A stretch of DNA of 64,000 nt, taken from Turritopsis dohrnii (taxonomy: Eukaryota; Cnidaria; Hydrozoa; Anthoathecata; Oceaniidae). The position numbers and the translations under genes are program-made. Shown here piece after piece: positions 12,101-27,100 of the stretch (positions are counted from its first letter, which is position 1; every line of letters begins with the position of its first letter). The notes under the pieces were generated by a model. That model did no database searches. It was given only the letters and a program-made list of their open reading frames with translations, and was not told where the DNA came from. Location: positions 1,536,238 through 1,600,237 of the forward strand of contig BQMF02000029.1 of the NCBI GenBank assembly GCA_027922465.2, read 5' to 3'.

Positions 12101-15100
12101 ATGCACTAACATTGGACAATACAAAGAAAATGCTGGCCATACATATGAGGCTGAGGTGAGGATACAGAAAACAGTACCATCTTAACTTTTAGTTTGATTA
12201 AGAAGTAATGTTACATTGATAATGTTACCGGTAACTTAAGATTTTTTTAGCGATTACCAGTAATTGTAGCGATGTATCGGTAAATTCGCAGCATTACTTG
12301 TAATTACCAGTAATGTAATGTAAAAAGTTACCTATAATGTGATTTACCGGTAGCATCTCAGACATATGGTAAAGTAAGCTAATCGAAAGCGATAACATGT
12401 TTTCAAAAATGTTAATGTTCGTTTACCGTAAATATCCGAACAAGTGCCCTGGGCGCTTATTAAATTTTTGGATTTTTTGCATGGGCGCTTAATCAAGGGG
12501 GGCGCTTAATAAATGCTGAGCGTTAATAAAATTTTTCTAATTTTGCACTAGATAAAGACAACAATAATTTTGATTTTTATAATTTTTCCTGAAAAATAAA
12601 ACTGAAAAAAACATTACCAAAGTGAGGTTTCGTCTTACTACTGTTTTCTTAGTTTTACTAGGATCTTACTAGATTTTTTAGTTTTAATTTAAACAAGATC
12701 AACATCATCTTTCTCATTTCAAAACTACTACATCAGATTTTGAACGCAAATACAAGAAATTACATCTACGTTACAGTCATTGGGAAACGAAAAATGGGAA
12801 GTTGGACTTGTGGTGCCCGCACAAAATGTAATCGAACAGTAAGAGTCCCTGATGAACAATTGTTGAAGATCAAAGAACAGTTTCCAACTAGAGTTGAAAC
12901 ATAGGAAAAAAAATTATAGATGCCCACAACATGAACTACGTATTTTATTTATTTATCGATATAAGAAAGTAAAAATTTCAAATAAGCATCCAGTTTCTCA
13001 AGGCAGTTTTCGATTAACTGCCCTCTTTTACAAGGTGGGCGCTTATTCAAGAGGGGGCGCTTAATAAATACTGGGCGCTTATTGAACTTTATGGAAATTA
13101 CCTTGGCGCTTATTAGATGGGGGCGCTTAATAAATGCTGGGCACTTAATCGAATATTTACGGTATACTAATTCTGCCATTTTTAAGACCCGGTCAAGTCA
13201 TAAATAGCTAATTGTTGGTTGATCAAAAGTGTGTTTCTTTCTGAATTTTTGTTTTTATTCTTCATGATGAAGTAATTGACATCATTAAACTCTGAAACAA
13301 AACAAATCCCCTGCTCATGCATTAGATGGTTGAAGGGTGACAACCTTTTAAAAGAAGGGATGTGTCGAAAATTTATTAAAGATTTTTTTCTTCATAGATT
13401 TAAATCTTCCATTTAAAAAGACTGTGTTAATTATTATAATAGACAGGGAAATTTTTCTATACTCTTTCGAAATTAAGCGGAATTTCCACTTACAAAATAT
13501 GAATGAATTGCAAAAATTTTTCGCTCTAACCACATCATTATTTATTAGTAGCATGTGCAAACACTTTTCTTGAGAAATGTATTTCTTTCGCGTGCTAAAA
13601 AATGTAGTTGAACTTTGTTCAACTTTGATAACTTGTTTTGCGTGAGATGTCAGTATCAACCAATCAAAATCTGTCGTCGACTCAATGCCATGTTGTTTTT
13701 AACAAATTTCTTTGAGAAATACTTTTCAATTCCCAAATAGTGGAAATTAACAAGTAGGAATTCTTTCTCTGCGAGGTGTTTTATTGAGAAGTTTTGTAAG
13801 TAGAAATCGGCCTTTAATTTAACTTTTTTATGTATACATTACAGGTAACAGTTATTTGTGTATAAAAATCCACTTGTTACCTGGTTCTCATTCAGCTGAA
13901 AATAAAAGATACAACAGTTCGAAATTTGACAATAATAAAAACTGTCTGCTGAAACTCTATTTAAGTTATTTTGGTAAATTCCTTGGTGAAAACTTTTATT
14001 TTTATTTTCCTCAGGGAAAGTAAAACGTCAGTTGAGAATCATTTTTATTCATTAGATATTCCGCCTTCAACAAGTGGAGATGGTGCCCTTAACTGAATAG
14101 GTCATATCGCAACGTTTTTAGTGATCTTTATTGACTTTTGTAACTTTGTTCAGATAATATTACCATAAAGAGTGAATTTGGGAAAAGACAAATGACATCA
14201 TTTGAATGTCTGCTTGACTAGTTGCAAAAGTTCACTTTTGAAATACTCACCTTCTTTTAAATAAAAATAATACCCATTTCTATCAGTTTTTCATCATAAG
14301 GCTTACGTGGAAGATTTCCTGAAAGCTGTGTTTACACAGGGTTCCAAAACTCTCTCATGTCCTGGCTGTAAAGCTTGTGTGGGTGCGCACACTCAATGTT
14401 GATGATGGACAGTTGGAAAACCTGTGGCAAGGTTGCAAATGGTAGTACCTCTGTCCGTTCAAGTCTCATTGTCATACAACAGTCAAGCGAGTGTTAGAGT
14501 GTTAAGAATGTTAGCATGAAGTGCTAGAACCGACGTAATTTTCCTTGCACAACCTTTTGAAGACCTATAGTACAATAGCATTAATAATTTAGTTTAAAGA
14601 TCCTTGGCACTAAATGCTTAAATTTGGCTTTTTGCTACTACAAAAGCATGTATATGAGAAAACATTAGGAAGATCGTTTATTTGCTTTGCATTGCATATT
14701 CATCTTAAAACATTTGATTACTGAACATTCAATGTGAACTCTTTAATGACTTTTAGGTATCCCGGAGGTAAAATGAATTTCAAATTATTATGCTACGGTA
14801 ACGTAACACCATAAATGATAACTTAGGCATAATAGCTCTTAAAGCTAGCTCTTTTCTCGTTTTAAAAACTATCATAATTCACACTTTACCAATAAAATTG
14901 GATCGATTTAGATTTACCAGTAAATTTACCGATAAAAGTATTGATTACCGGTAATTACCGATAATATAATTAGTTAACTGCTAAAATTTTCATTTTACTG
15001 GTAAAAATATCGATACTACATTGTTTATCGGTAAAATACCCGTATATTTCACTGGTAAAACAAAATGTACTTTTTCCCCATGGACGGTCACAATTATTGC

Positions 15101-18100
15101 TCATATTAACAAAAAACTTTGTAAATACAATAGGTTGTTTTTGTTTTTTATTAGGTGTGGAATTCCTGTTATTTTGATGGGTGAGACAGGTTGTGGAAAG
15201 ACTAGGCTTGTTAGATTCATGTGTGAACTCAGAGCTGGAAAACAAAAGGTTCAAAATATGTTACTGATCAAGGTATATCTTTTATTCGACTTCTAGTCAT
15301 CTTCAATACAATTCAAAATGAATTGATTGATCTTCCTATGTTTTTATTGACTGCAGAAGATTCTTTGACAGTGATGAGTGTTTGAAAAGTAAATTTCAGT
15401 CCAAGAAGTTTTCTAATTTTCATAAGTGTTCAAATTTTTGTGGTGTAAATCACCAGACAAGATACTTGATAATATAGTACAGATGGTCTCTCCTTAAATT
15501 TTTTTAAATGAAACGGTAAGAACTTAATTACCTCTGTACATACATTATGAAAGTTCTATGATTTCTGATTATCTTAATAAGGTACATGGTGGAGTAACGG
15601 CAAAAACCATCATGAAGAAAGTCAAAAAAGCCAAACAGCTTGCTGCTGTCAATCACAAGGATCATGGTTTATCAACGATTCTGTTTTTGGATGAAGCTAA
15701 TACAACGGATGCTATTGACCTTATCAAAGAAATTATGACCGATAAACGTGCCTATGGAAAACCACTCTCTTTGTCTGCTGTAGGCTTGGAAGTGATTGCA
15801 GCCTGTAATCCATATAGAAAGTATGTTATCTGCGACAAATGATAGTTGGATGAACTTTAACATGAATTGGAAGATTTTATGATTGTTTATTGCATTGTAG
15901 GCACTCCACTGAAATGATAAAGAAATTAGAATCTGCTGGCTTAGGATATCATGTTAGTGCCGAGTCATGTTATGAAAAAATTGGTAAGGTAGTTGCTCTC
16001 AATCACATTCTTGATACAGAAAATGTAATTTTCGGTTTTTAAAAAAACAATTACTGTAATTAGCTCGCACAAACAGGATAATCAAAATGTGTATGTCGCA
16101 TGGACTGTCTGCATAATTGCTGTTGTAGAATGAACTGAGCTACTGTTTTGTGATACAGTTTTTTAGTTGTTTTGGATGTAGTAAAAAAACAAAGATGTAC
16201 TTCTCAGCCTCTTGTAGCTATTCATGCATTATTATTATATATGTTATTACATTGTTTTGTGTTGTGTTAGGATTTAGTCATAAAGGTATTGCATATTTCA
16301 TCTATATACCCTATGTTAGTGACACTGTTTCCTCTTGCAGTGTGCTTTATGTAATTTAAAACTTCAAGGGGAATCAAACCTTCAGATAAAATTTTGTAAA
16401 TTCATTCAAAAAATCAAATTAATAAAAATAAAACTTGTTTGAGAAAGTAAACAAATATGAATTTCTTATAAGGCCTAGTCTATTTCTAGAAAGTATTTCT
16501 CTAGATTACTAGTTCTTAGACAAATGCTTTACACAAGCTACCGACCACATATAACATGGATACACTACTTTGAAAGATTAGGACATGAGTGGTGATGTAG
16601 ATCCTACACGGACGATAATTCGATTTTTGTTTTATGGAAAAAGAATTTTCAGACAGTTTGTCACAGCCTTTATCGATTAACATTCATGCACGTGCATGCT
16701 CAAAATGTAGTGTGTGTCAGATGGGGGTTGGTTTATGAGACTTTCACTCAAAAAAATCAAAAACATTTTCATGTAAATTTTCGTCACTCTGAGAAAAGCC
16801 GTATAGCAAACTATTTGTTTAGTTATATAAAATAATTACCTGCTGCTGTTTTTCGATCTGTAAAGCTTCGGGGACACGGGCAACATTTTTTATGCGATTG
16901 CAACAAAATATTTTTTGTTGCAGTCGCACGTAGTATCGCCTATGTTGAGTTTCTTGCAACAAAATACTGCGTGCTCTCGTCGGAAGCCATGTTGTTATGA
17001 TTACTTAAGCAAACTTGTTTTGACAAGTCAGCAAAAATAAACGAATATCATTGGATTAAAACAAAAGTTTTGTATAAAAGCATGTTGCAAATGTGGGGAC
17101 ACTAGCAACATTTTACAAAACGCATTTGCAACATGAAAAATTTGTTGCTGCAACATTTTTATGGGTGAAATTTGTTGCAGCAACAAACAAATATACTATG
17201 GGGACACGAGCAACAAATGCCTTGCGATTGCAACAAAACAGATTTTTGTTGCAATCGCATGACAAATGTTGCCCGTGTCCCCGAAGCTTAAGTAACTTAG
17301 ATATCAATAATATGTGCCACCTGTTTTTGTCGCAATAAACATAAGACATGAAAAATAATCCATTCTTCGACACAAGATAACTCAAATCATAATGACGGAG
17401 AGCAGAAAAATATGTGACTGTCCATGGGAAAAAAATAACATTGATTTATAGATTAATCTATAATTACCTATATTATAGATTAGATTTTATCTATAATCTA
17501 TGTATAGGTAAAATTTTATCTATATTATAGATTATAGATTATTATAGATTATCTATAATCTATAACCTATAATCGATTATCTATAATCTATAACCTATAA
17601 TCTATAATCTATAACCTACGTTCGAAATCAATAATCTATAACGTGTAACCTATAATAGAAAATCTTTACTCGATATCTATAATCGAGTAGTCCATGCCCT
17701 ATATTTATAGGAAACAAGCGATAACAACTTTAATTACTTGCGAAAATTTGACTGTTGTCGCATAAAAGTTTCTTCGTTTTAGTTTGTTTATGTTTTATGT
17801 TTTCAATGCGCCATTTTTCGGGAGTAAAAACATGACCAGGGACACAGGTTAATTTTTATTTCGCGAAATAATATTAGCCTTAATAAAAACATGACCAGAG
17901 GCATCAGTCAATTTTTCTTTCGCGAAATAATGTCAGCCTTAATAAAAATTAAAGTTTTGCCAGAAACATTTTCTTGGTGAAACTAATTAGGTCCTTCACA
18001 TGATTTGCTATTTTCAGTGATTCTTTCGGGTGAGGTCAGTAGTTTCAATTTCAGCTAGGAGCTCTATAATGACAAAACTTTTGCTTTATCTAACAAGATA

Positions 18101-21100
18101 TTGCCAAATAACTCAAACAAACGTACAACGTGTATCAGTTGCTCATTAATGGTGATGTCGCGTATATGTTACAGATATTCGGCGATTTCTTGAAGAAACT
18201 TCAACCACGTTTTTTCCGCCGCCATTTCCAACGCTCCAAGCGATGTATGCATGTGAATAGCAACTTCGCACCAGGCCTCTTGGATAAATTTTCGGGAAAC
18301 GAAACTCACGAAGTTTTTCCAAGAGGCCTGGCGCAAAGTAGTGCTTTTACAATCTTCACGCCAGGTCGGATGACAGTACAATGGAGTATTATACGTCAGC
18401 TGAATAAAATAAGCACTAGACTAATTTTTAAAGATTGACATCGATGTAGATTATAGGTTACATAGAACCTATTAATTAGATTATGATTACTTGCTTCGAA
18501 AATTGACTCAAACAATTCACAAACAAAAATAATTTGCGACTGCAGCACGCTTTTTCCCTCGATAGGCTCGAAAATTTCTCTTTCCCATTATATATTTTAC
18601 AATAAGAAAGAATTAAAGACTTCTTTCTGAAAGAAGCATACATCGTTTGTATTGTTGTGCAAAAAAGCTCATTAATTATTCATCATGTTATGCTTGCTGT
18701 TTGACAAGGAAGAAAAAAAAAGCACGTGTACACATAAACATAACTGGTGTTCGTATGCATTGCACGGTACTTCGAACATCTGCTTCGAACACTGTAATCT
18801 CAAGTGAGTTATAAATACACTCGAGTACAATCGGGTGGTTTCTATTTGAAGCATAGATTTTAGTTTGGTTTTCAACAAACTGTCTTTTCAGTTTCCTAGT
18901 GAATGTGAACCAGGTCGCCATGTCTATTTTTATTAATCGACAGATACTGGTGAAAGATTATTTTTGTTCCTTAACGTTAATATTGAAGTCTGTAAGGTAG
19001 AGAAAGATTAGTTTAATCAAAAAGAAAGTTTTTTTGTTTTTTTTAAATTTATTTTAACGAGGCCGGGGGGGAACTGACAGTGGTATACACTGATGTGGGC
19101 CTCCACCAGGAGTTCTCATCTCTTTTTGATTAAACTTTACGCCCTGAAGATTATCTTCAAAAAAGATAAGTACAGTAGAGTCTCCATAACTCGAACAACC
19201 AGGGGGAAAAGGAAATCGTTCGAAAGATAGAGACAGTCGAGTTGTAGAGGTTTACAAGTTTTTACGAAATACCCTTATTATTTGCGGACCAGGTGAATAA
19301 AAACGGTAAATGCATCATGTATTCTTGCATATAGGGGGGTTTTGGGTTAGTTTAAAGTCAAAGATAATGTACTTTTGTGTTTTTTTTCATAATCAACTAA
19401 GAAAAGAAATCAGTAATCACTTTCTGTTTACAAATAAAATCATGATCTTTATTGATGTTGTGGTTCAGATACTTAAGGTGTACGATCATATCCTCTCCAA
19501 ATTTGGAAAATAGACTCAAGTCTTCGAGGACTGTAATTGCCGAACGCACTTGATCAGCTGTTGGTCGTGTGAGATTATCCTCGTCCTTGTCATCTTCATC
19601 ATCCACTTCTAATTCTTCGTCTTCAGCTCCAGTGATGTCAGCGATGATGTCAGCAGTTGTTAGACGCCCATGGGATGTACTGACTTCGATATCGAAATCA
19701 ATGAAATCTTCAGTTGATATGGTAGAATCGATATGGTCAGGGAACTTTTGCTTTATGTACGAGAGTTCAGCATCGAGGGTTGGGATTGGGTCCTCTTCTA
19801 CTTCATTACTGGCTAGGCTTTTAAATGGATCGTCATCTTCGTTGATGGCTTCTTGGGCATCCTCTTGAGAAATTCCGGATTTTTGAAAACAGTTGGTGAA
19901 CGTTTGGTTGGCAATGTCATCCCACGCTTTCCTGAGCATGAACATAGCAGCAAGGATGGAGAACTTAGGGATCGACGCTTTCTCATCCAACGCTTTTATC
20001 ATCTTACGGACTGCTAACGAACGATATTTTGCTTTCAGGGCACGGATGATTCCTTGATCCATAGGTTGAGTTTGTGACGTAGTATTCGGGGGAAGGAAGA
20101 TTATTTCTACCCATTCCAGGTTTTCAACATGAGGATGTGCGGTACAATTATCAATAATTAAAGCAATTTTACGTTTGGAGACAGAAAATTTCCGATCAAG
20201 CTCGCGTACCCACTCTTCGAACAGCTCTCCAGACATCCAGCTTTTCTTTTGGGAACGGTATCGGCAGGGTAGTGTTTTGACACCCTTGAAGCAACGAGGT
20301 TTGGCGGACTTTCCGATTACGAACATTGGCAATCGCTCCCCTGAAGCATTACCAGCAGCTAAGCCAGTAAGGCTGACCTTACTGTGCTTCCCCCCAGAGC
20401 ACTTTTCACCTTTCATGTAGAGAGATTTGTTGGGAAGGCATTGGAAGAAGAGCCCAAACTCGTCGGCATTAAATATATTTTCCAGGGGATAGCGGGACAG
20501 AATGGTAGGTAAGGTTGTCTCTGACCATGGTGCTGTCATCTCCTCAGTGACGGATCTAGATTCACCAGCGATGGTTTTGAAGGACACGCCATACCTGAAA
20601 ATAATGGATAAGAAAAACGTTCATCTCCCTAATTGTGCAAAAGTCATATTTTACTTTCTGAAGAATGACAGCGCCAATCACTACCAATAAGATTAGCGTT
20701 CGTTATGGACACACAAACGGAAATCGAACGCATGACGAACAGTACAGTGTTCGTTTAGCGTTCGTGACGATCGTTTAACGAACAGTTTAAACTAAAAGCG
20801 TTTGTGACGAACAGATAAGCGTTTTTCTCGAACGCATGAACGTTTGTAACGAACAGTATACCGTTCCACACGAACTAGTTCTTAAATTTCGCAATTCTAT
20901 GCGTTCTAAAGCGTTCGTGACGAACGTAAGATCGTTTGTTACGAACGGATAGATATTTTTGTTTTAATACTAACACGTCAATTTGATTCTGTATGAACTA
21001 TGAACATCTCTCTAAAAATGAAAACAAAAACTGAAAACAAAACCGAAGATAGTTATTATCTGAATGAAATGAAAGTTTAAATATAATTAACTATTTCATT

Positions 21101-24100
21101 TTCAACCATTATTATTGTGAGATTAAGCGTCGCGTGATCGCAAATTTACAACTTAAGATTTTTGATTCGTGGCATTTGTCATTTATCAGTAAATTGTATC
21201 CTTGGTCCAAGATAATCAGATCAGGCCAGACAGAGGCGTAGATAGGGTCAGTCAAAGAATGTGGAGGAGTCCAAAATCGTGATATTTCTTTTCAGTCTTA
21301 AGTGACATTATGTTTGTTGCACGTTTTTCTTTTCTACTTCTAATGAGTAATCTCTCCTCCACAAATTTTGACTGAGCTCTGCCTACGCCTCTTCCAGAAT
21401 ATTTTCAAAATTTAACAAATGCCCTTGCTGTCTATCTACTAAACCTACTATTTGCTGCCGCAGTTATTATTTTAGATGAAAGATATCGTTTGATATCAGT
21501 GTTTGTCTTCTTATAGCTTGATTGCAGTTATTGGTTATTTTAGTTTAGTTTATATCAGTTCGCAATTATCACAATAGTTCGTCGGATCGAAAAAGCGTTG
21601 TCGTTGTCGTCACGTGATGCAAACCATTGGTAACACACCGCGGACGAGAAATTACTTATATAGTAACAATTTTCTACGATTTCGTTGACTCTGTAGTCAG
21701 CGGTTTGTGACTCTCAAGTATACAGAGTGTTGGTAATGGCATTGGTTGATAGGCCTTTTTATTTTAGGGTCACTTACATTACTTACAAACATGGCCTTGT
21801 TTCTAATGTTTATAATTATGACGTCTTTTTCAAAGATAATCGTGATCATAAAAGTTTATGAGCCCCAAGACGTTACGTCTCTTAATCATGCATAGAAACG
21901 TCATTATTATACTGATTACAAACGAGGCGATGCTTGTAAAGCTCGAAAGTGTCTTAATTAAAGTCTGTTCAAATATGTGGACTAATTTCAGTTACCATGT
22001 GGAAACCAGATTTAGCAAATTACATCAATTCCCTTGAGCCTGGTTTTTATATAAAAGCTGAAATCAGTCCACATATTTTTTGAACAGACTTTAATAAAAA
22101 GTCTATCACAACAATAAATATCTCAGAAAAATTTATATAATCGATGTATTGTATCTTATACACAATATACTTTATAAGAAAATAACTTCATAAGTTACGA
22201 ATTACCCTTAAGCCTTTTAGTTTTGTCTAGCTTAGCTATCCTCACATTCATAATGGTTTGAAAAGCAGAAAAATCGGGGAAGCTATTGCAAAGTTATTGC
22301 AAAGAGATATGTCTAACTTTTCGCAACTTTTCACGTTGAATTTCAAATCATAATTATAAGCTAGCAGAGTCATACTTAGGTAGTTCTTCCTCGTCTCTCT
22401 TCTTCGATTCAGTATTTAAACCTTTCTCTAGCAAGAAAAGGATAAAGGATTCAGAACGTAAATATATCATCATAGAAACCGATAGAAAAGGAATCCTTTG
22501 TTTTCGCAAAGTAGCTACATGAAAATAAAAGTCGAAATCTTTATAGTTAAAAACTTTTTAGGTTGTTAGAGAGTAGTTTAGCATTAAAAGAAAACTAACA
22601 GCAAAGCTTAAATGATATTCATATGATCTAACATCCATGGAAAAATTAGTTTTGGTTTTATGGATATTACCCAAACGACCTCATCTTCTTTCGCATAGAC
22701 AGCAGGGCTATTAAGAATTTGATCTGCAGATATATACAGGTTGCTTGATGAATCTCGCAATGTGATGTATGTCAAACCACTTTCGGGATCGACTTGGCTT
22801 CCGTGCATAGTAAAGTTGACTACATCAAACTCGCCATATCGAAACATACGTAGCACCTCCATAATTCCACTCTCGGCCGTGGGTAAAAAATCCCCCATCT
22901 TTATCTTTCCATTTTTTGTTTCTGTCGAGTTCAATTTCACTACGCGGGTGATGGTCAGTTGCGTTTTCAATGCACACTTAACGTTTTTCAATTCCTCCTC
23001 AGTCAAGTCAATGACTGCCTCTCTCTTTCGCTTCCGCTGGTCGTCTTCTTTGTAAATTTCCCCATTCAACAGCAAACTTTTCTTAGCATTTTCACAGATC
23101 TTGTTCTTACTGTCATGGCAATCATCGAATCTGCTAGATAGTGTGCAGTATGTAACCCAATCTAAAAGCTAAATTTTCAGATCTTATCAGTGATAATGAT
23201 AAATCGCACGTTTTACATATTTCAGTTAAAAATTTCGAACAAAATGGAAAATAGATATATATCAATTACCTGGTATGTTTCCATGACGCATCGTTCTGGG
23301 GAACTTCGATTGTTGCATCTTCTAGTAACCCATGAGTTCATTCGCTCCCAAGGGTACATCCATGACGAGTACAAAGGACCAAACTTATCTATGTTGTCAA
23401 CAAAATGATGTAGAATATGCGTCGTTATGTTAAAAAGACATGCGGGAAAATCCCTTTCCAATAAAACTAACGCGTTAATCACGCTAGATTTAAGCAGTGG
23501 CAAATCTTTACGGTTAAATGATTCCTTCAGAAGATTCGAAATCACTACAAGAAAATACGTCATAGTGCGTTGTTGCTTCAACGGTAAACATCCACGAAGT
23601 GCGTAGATCCAAATGTTGTGAGTGGCGTACTGAAAAAAAAAAGATCTTTTCTAATTCTCTTCTAATCTTAAGGCGTGGTTGATATTTCAAGAATACAGAG
23701 CACACAAACATAAAGCCTCAATAGAGCATATTTTCAGGTATACATTTAGAAATGTATACCTGTATAGGTTTTAGAAATCATACCTCCTGCCACCCATGAT
23801 GATTTTTCAGCAGCTTCAAATCATCAAAAACATTTCCTCCTACAGCAGTCGATCCAGATGGAAAGTTTAACAGACTCAGTCTGTTGTTTGCAACCTAAGA
23901 ATTAAAGCTTCAATTAAATAAAAGAACTTAAAAGATTAAGGGAATAAATCAATGAATGACCATGATACCTTTTTATCCTCGTTACTGAGTACATACGTAA
24001 TATTGGGATCGTGACGTAAGCGTAATTCTTCTGCTTTGTCAACAGTTTCTTTGTTTGATGATGTTTGTACCAGCCAATTCACCAACGCTCCAACCACTCT

Positions 24101-27100
24101 TCTCAAAGTGTGCATTCCATCCGGCTGATAGTCATTATGGAATGAATGGTAGTCTAATGCCATGAATGCATACTTTCCTTTAATTCCTAAATGTTAATGA
24201 AGTATCGAAATATTTATCACAATCTGCAATGACGTTCGAGAAGAAATAAATAAATTAATAAATAAACTGTTAAGCTTGGTTCTCACTATGGGGTAACAGT
24301 CGGCTAAGCATAGTGCGAATGATGTCTCAGCCGATCTAGATTTTCAGCTGAAGTTCGGCTGCAGGTAGTAGAATATTTTAATAAACGTTCTCACATAAAA
24401 AGCTGTTACCCGATATTTCTTTAATATTATTATTATACTATAATATTTTTTTTGTGCTTTCAAAACATACCATAAGATTTGGCGAATTTTGATTTTTGTG
24501 CTTTGTTCGGCAACTGATCATATTGGTTTCGAAGCTTAACATTTTCTTCCGCTATCATACTTGAAGGTGGATCTCGCAATTCTTGTTGTCCACCTGGAAA
24601 TAGTTGAGAGTCACGCATTGGATCATTCATGGGAAGGAAGCGCCGGTTATTTATATATATTGTTTTGCGATTAAACGGACAATGAACTCCATCAATATCA
24701 CACCAAGGACATGCTTTTAATCCACCTACGAAATAAAAGCAATTTCAAATAAGCACGAACATGAAAATTTTTTTTTATAAATTATGAATGTCTTGTGCAT
24801 ACCTTGTGCTTGAACATGAAACATTTTTGCGATAGCGGGAAAGTCCAATACATACTCAACCATTTTTGTGCTTACAACAATGGGTTTTGGTGTGTTTCGG
24901 GTGTACATAACTCCTTGTGATAGTTGTAGCAGTTCTTCAACCACCAATTCGAAGTAGGGCTCCAATGATTTTGGTTCCTTTTTCCCATTTCCTGGAATTA
25001 TCCCCAATAGCATAATTCCGGAATTGCATTTACGATATTCCGCAGGAAAGTTGAGAACTTGAACCATTAAGGGCCACATCGAATACTGCGTCCCTGTCGA
25101 CTTGAAAGGATTCATGCCATCTGTACAAAATGACAAAGCAAGGCCAAATCTGTCTTCGAAAAGGCCGTTCTTTCCAAACCAACGAATCTTCCAAGCAGAT
25201 GTATCTTGAACATCAGTAATGATGTCTAGATTCTTTGACAAATCAACTTGGTAAACAAGCTTTTCGGCTAGATCAGCTGTAGCAAATATACGCGCTAATC
25301 TTGGGCCGAGTGGGAAGTAAGTAAATGTTCTTTGTGGCGATTTGTTAGCATAAAAACGTGGCTCCTCGCAAATAGGACAACTGACGTCTCCTTCGTAACT
25401 TTTACGAAAAATGACGCAATCGTTTTTACACACATGATATCTTTCCAAAGGTATCAGAAAAGGTTTGACTAACTCTTTCGCTTCCTCAAATGACTTAGGC
25501 ATGTTATTAGGTTTAGGGAGCATGAAGTCGTGGTCATGACGAAAAGATTCTGATAAGGCTTCTTTGGAAAAGTTTGGATATGAAACAAAAGACCGAAATT
25601 TCAAAAAGATTGCTTCTAAAGTTGTCATTTTAGATTTGTCGTAAAGTTGTTGCGTAGCCAAGGGGTGAGTGGTATATATTAAAGGGTCAAAATTAACTGT
25701 TCTGTCATATTCACAGCGTATCTGCTTACGTTCTTCAAGAAGTGTTTTGTAATCAGAATCTGCATGCCTTCGAACCGTTTTACTGCTTCGAAGTTCACCA
25801 TTACATTTATGTGACTGACAACAACAAGGTTTCTTTGCAGTTTCTAATAAAGAAATTAAAATATCCTATTCTTGGATTCTTGGAGGAATAAACGACAAGT
25901 AGAAATGTAAGAAGATATCAAAGATATTTATTTGATATTTTACAAGTGTAAAGTTGAAAAACAAATTAAAACAACGTCTAGATTATTTTTGAAACGCCCC
26001 TTTCCAATTAGCGCCCCTTTAACTTCGAAACACTTGTAAGTTCAAATCCAGGTTGACAAGTGAAGTGATCGAAATAATATTGATATGGAAACACTTACCC
26101 TTTCTCGAAGACATGGTTTCTATACCGCAATCAACGTGGATAGAAGAATATAAAAACTTTTACACAAGAAAAATCGTTTTCAGCAGTGTTCGTCACTTTG
26201 AATTTTGTGAACTGATTTTGGACGATGGACTTGGGTTTTCATATTGTGGAAATAAATCGTTTTTGACGTTTTGTAACTTAATTGAAATAAATTTTTGACG
26301 TCATAAACCAGGGATTGCGTGATGACAATTTTGTAAAAAAAATACATAGCGTCCCTTGGGTATCCAATGGAATAATGACATGGTTTTCACCGAGTGTTAA
26401 TGAATCTTCGAGTATCAGCCTGGAAAATGCAAAGAATCATAACAGCATGAAGAAAACACCAATGGTACCTCCAGGAAAAGTAAATTATGGAGCACCACAA
26501 AAACATTCGATGTTTTTACGTAATAGCAAGAAAATATTCAAAATTTATGACGCGTTTTGTTTCTCAGTGACGACTTTAGACTCCAGTCATGCTATGATTT
26601 GATTGGTTCCTTTCAAATAAGGCTCTTTTTGCCTTCGAAAAGCAGTACCAGCTCTCCAACCTATTGTCGTCACTGTGTCCTAGGCTCCCTTCCCTAAAGG
26701 TATATAAAGATGCATGAAATGTTCTAATGTTATTTACGTCTTGTCTGGTGAACAACTGCAGCAATATTGCTATGGACTTTGAACAACTTCTTCGTGATCG
26801 CATGGCTAACTTCAATCTGGATAACTACCTTTTCCCACCGATGATGGAAAGTCATCCGTTATCGCCAACAGAAAGAGAACAGTTCGAGTTCCTAAAGCAT
26901 TATTTTATTGAAAATGAGCGTAAGCTTAGAGAACAGAGCGAACAAGAAGGAGCGCGTCCGCAAGAAATGACTCCACGACCCACTTCAAATTATTCAAGTG
27001 AAAATTATTTTGATCGAGAAAGTGGAGCGCATAGGATTTTAATGGTAGGTTGCACCTCTACTAATAGTATTCTTTAATCTTCTAATCTTGGACATGACGT

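Noticed and set aside
19569..20420. Serine-rich and other ORFs on the + strand
   Set aside because: These are antisense shadows of the acidic tail and DDE domain of the Tigger transposase.
22741..23408. ORFs on the + strand opposite the CACTA transposase
   Set aside because: Antisense shadows; the minus strand carries the TNP2 and DUF4218-type motifs with correct splice sites.
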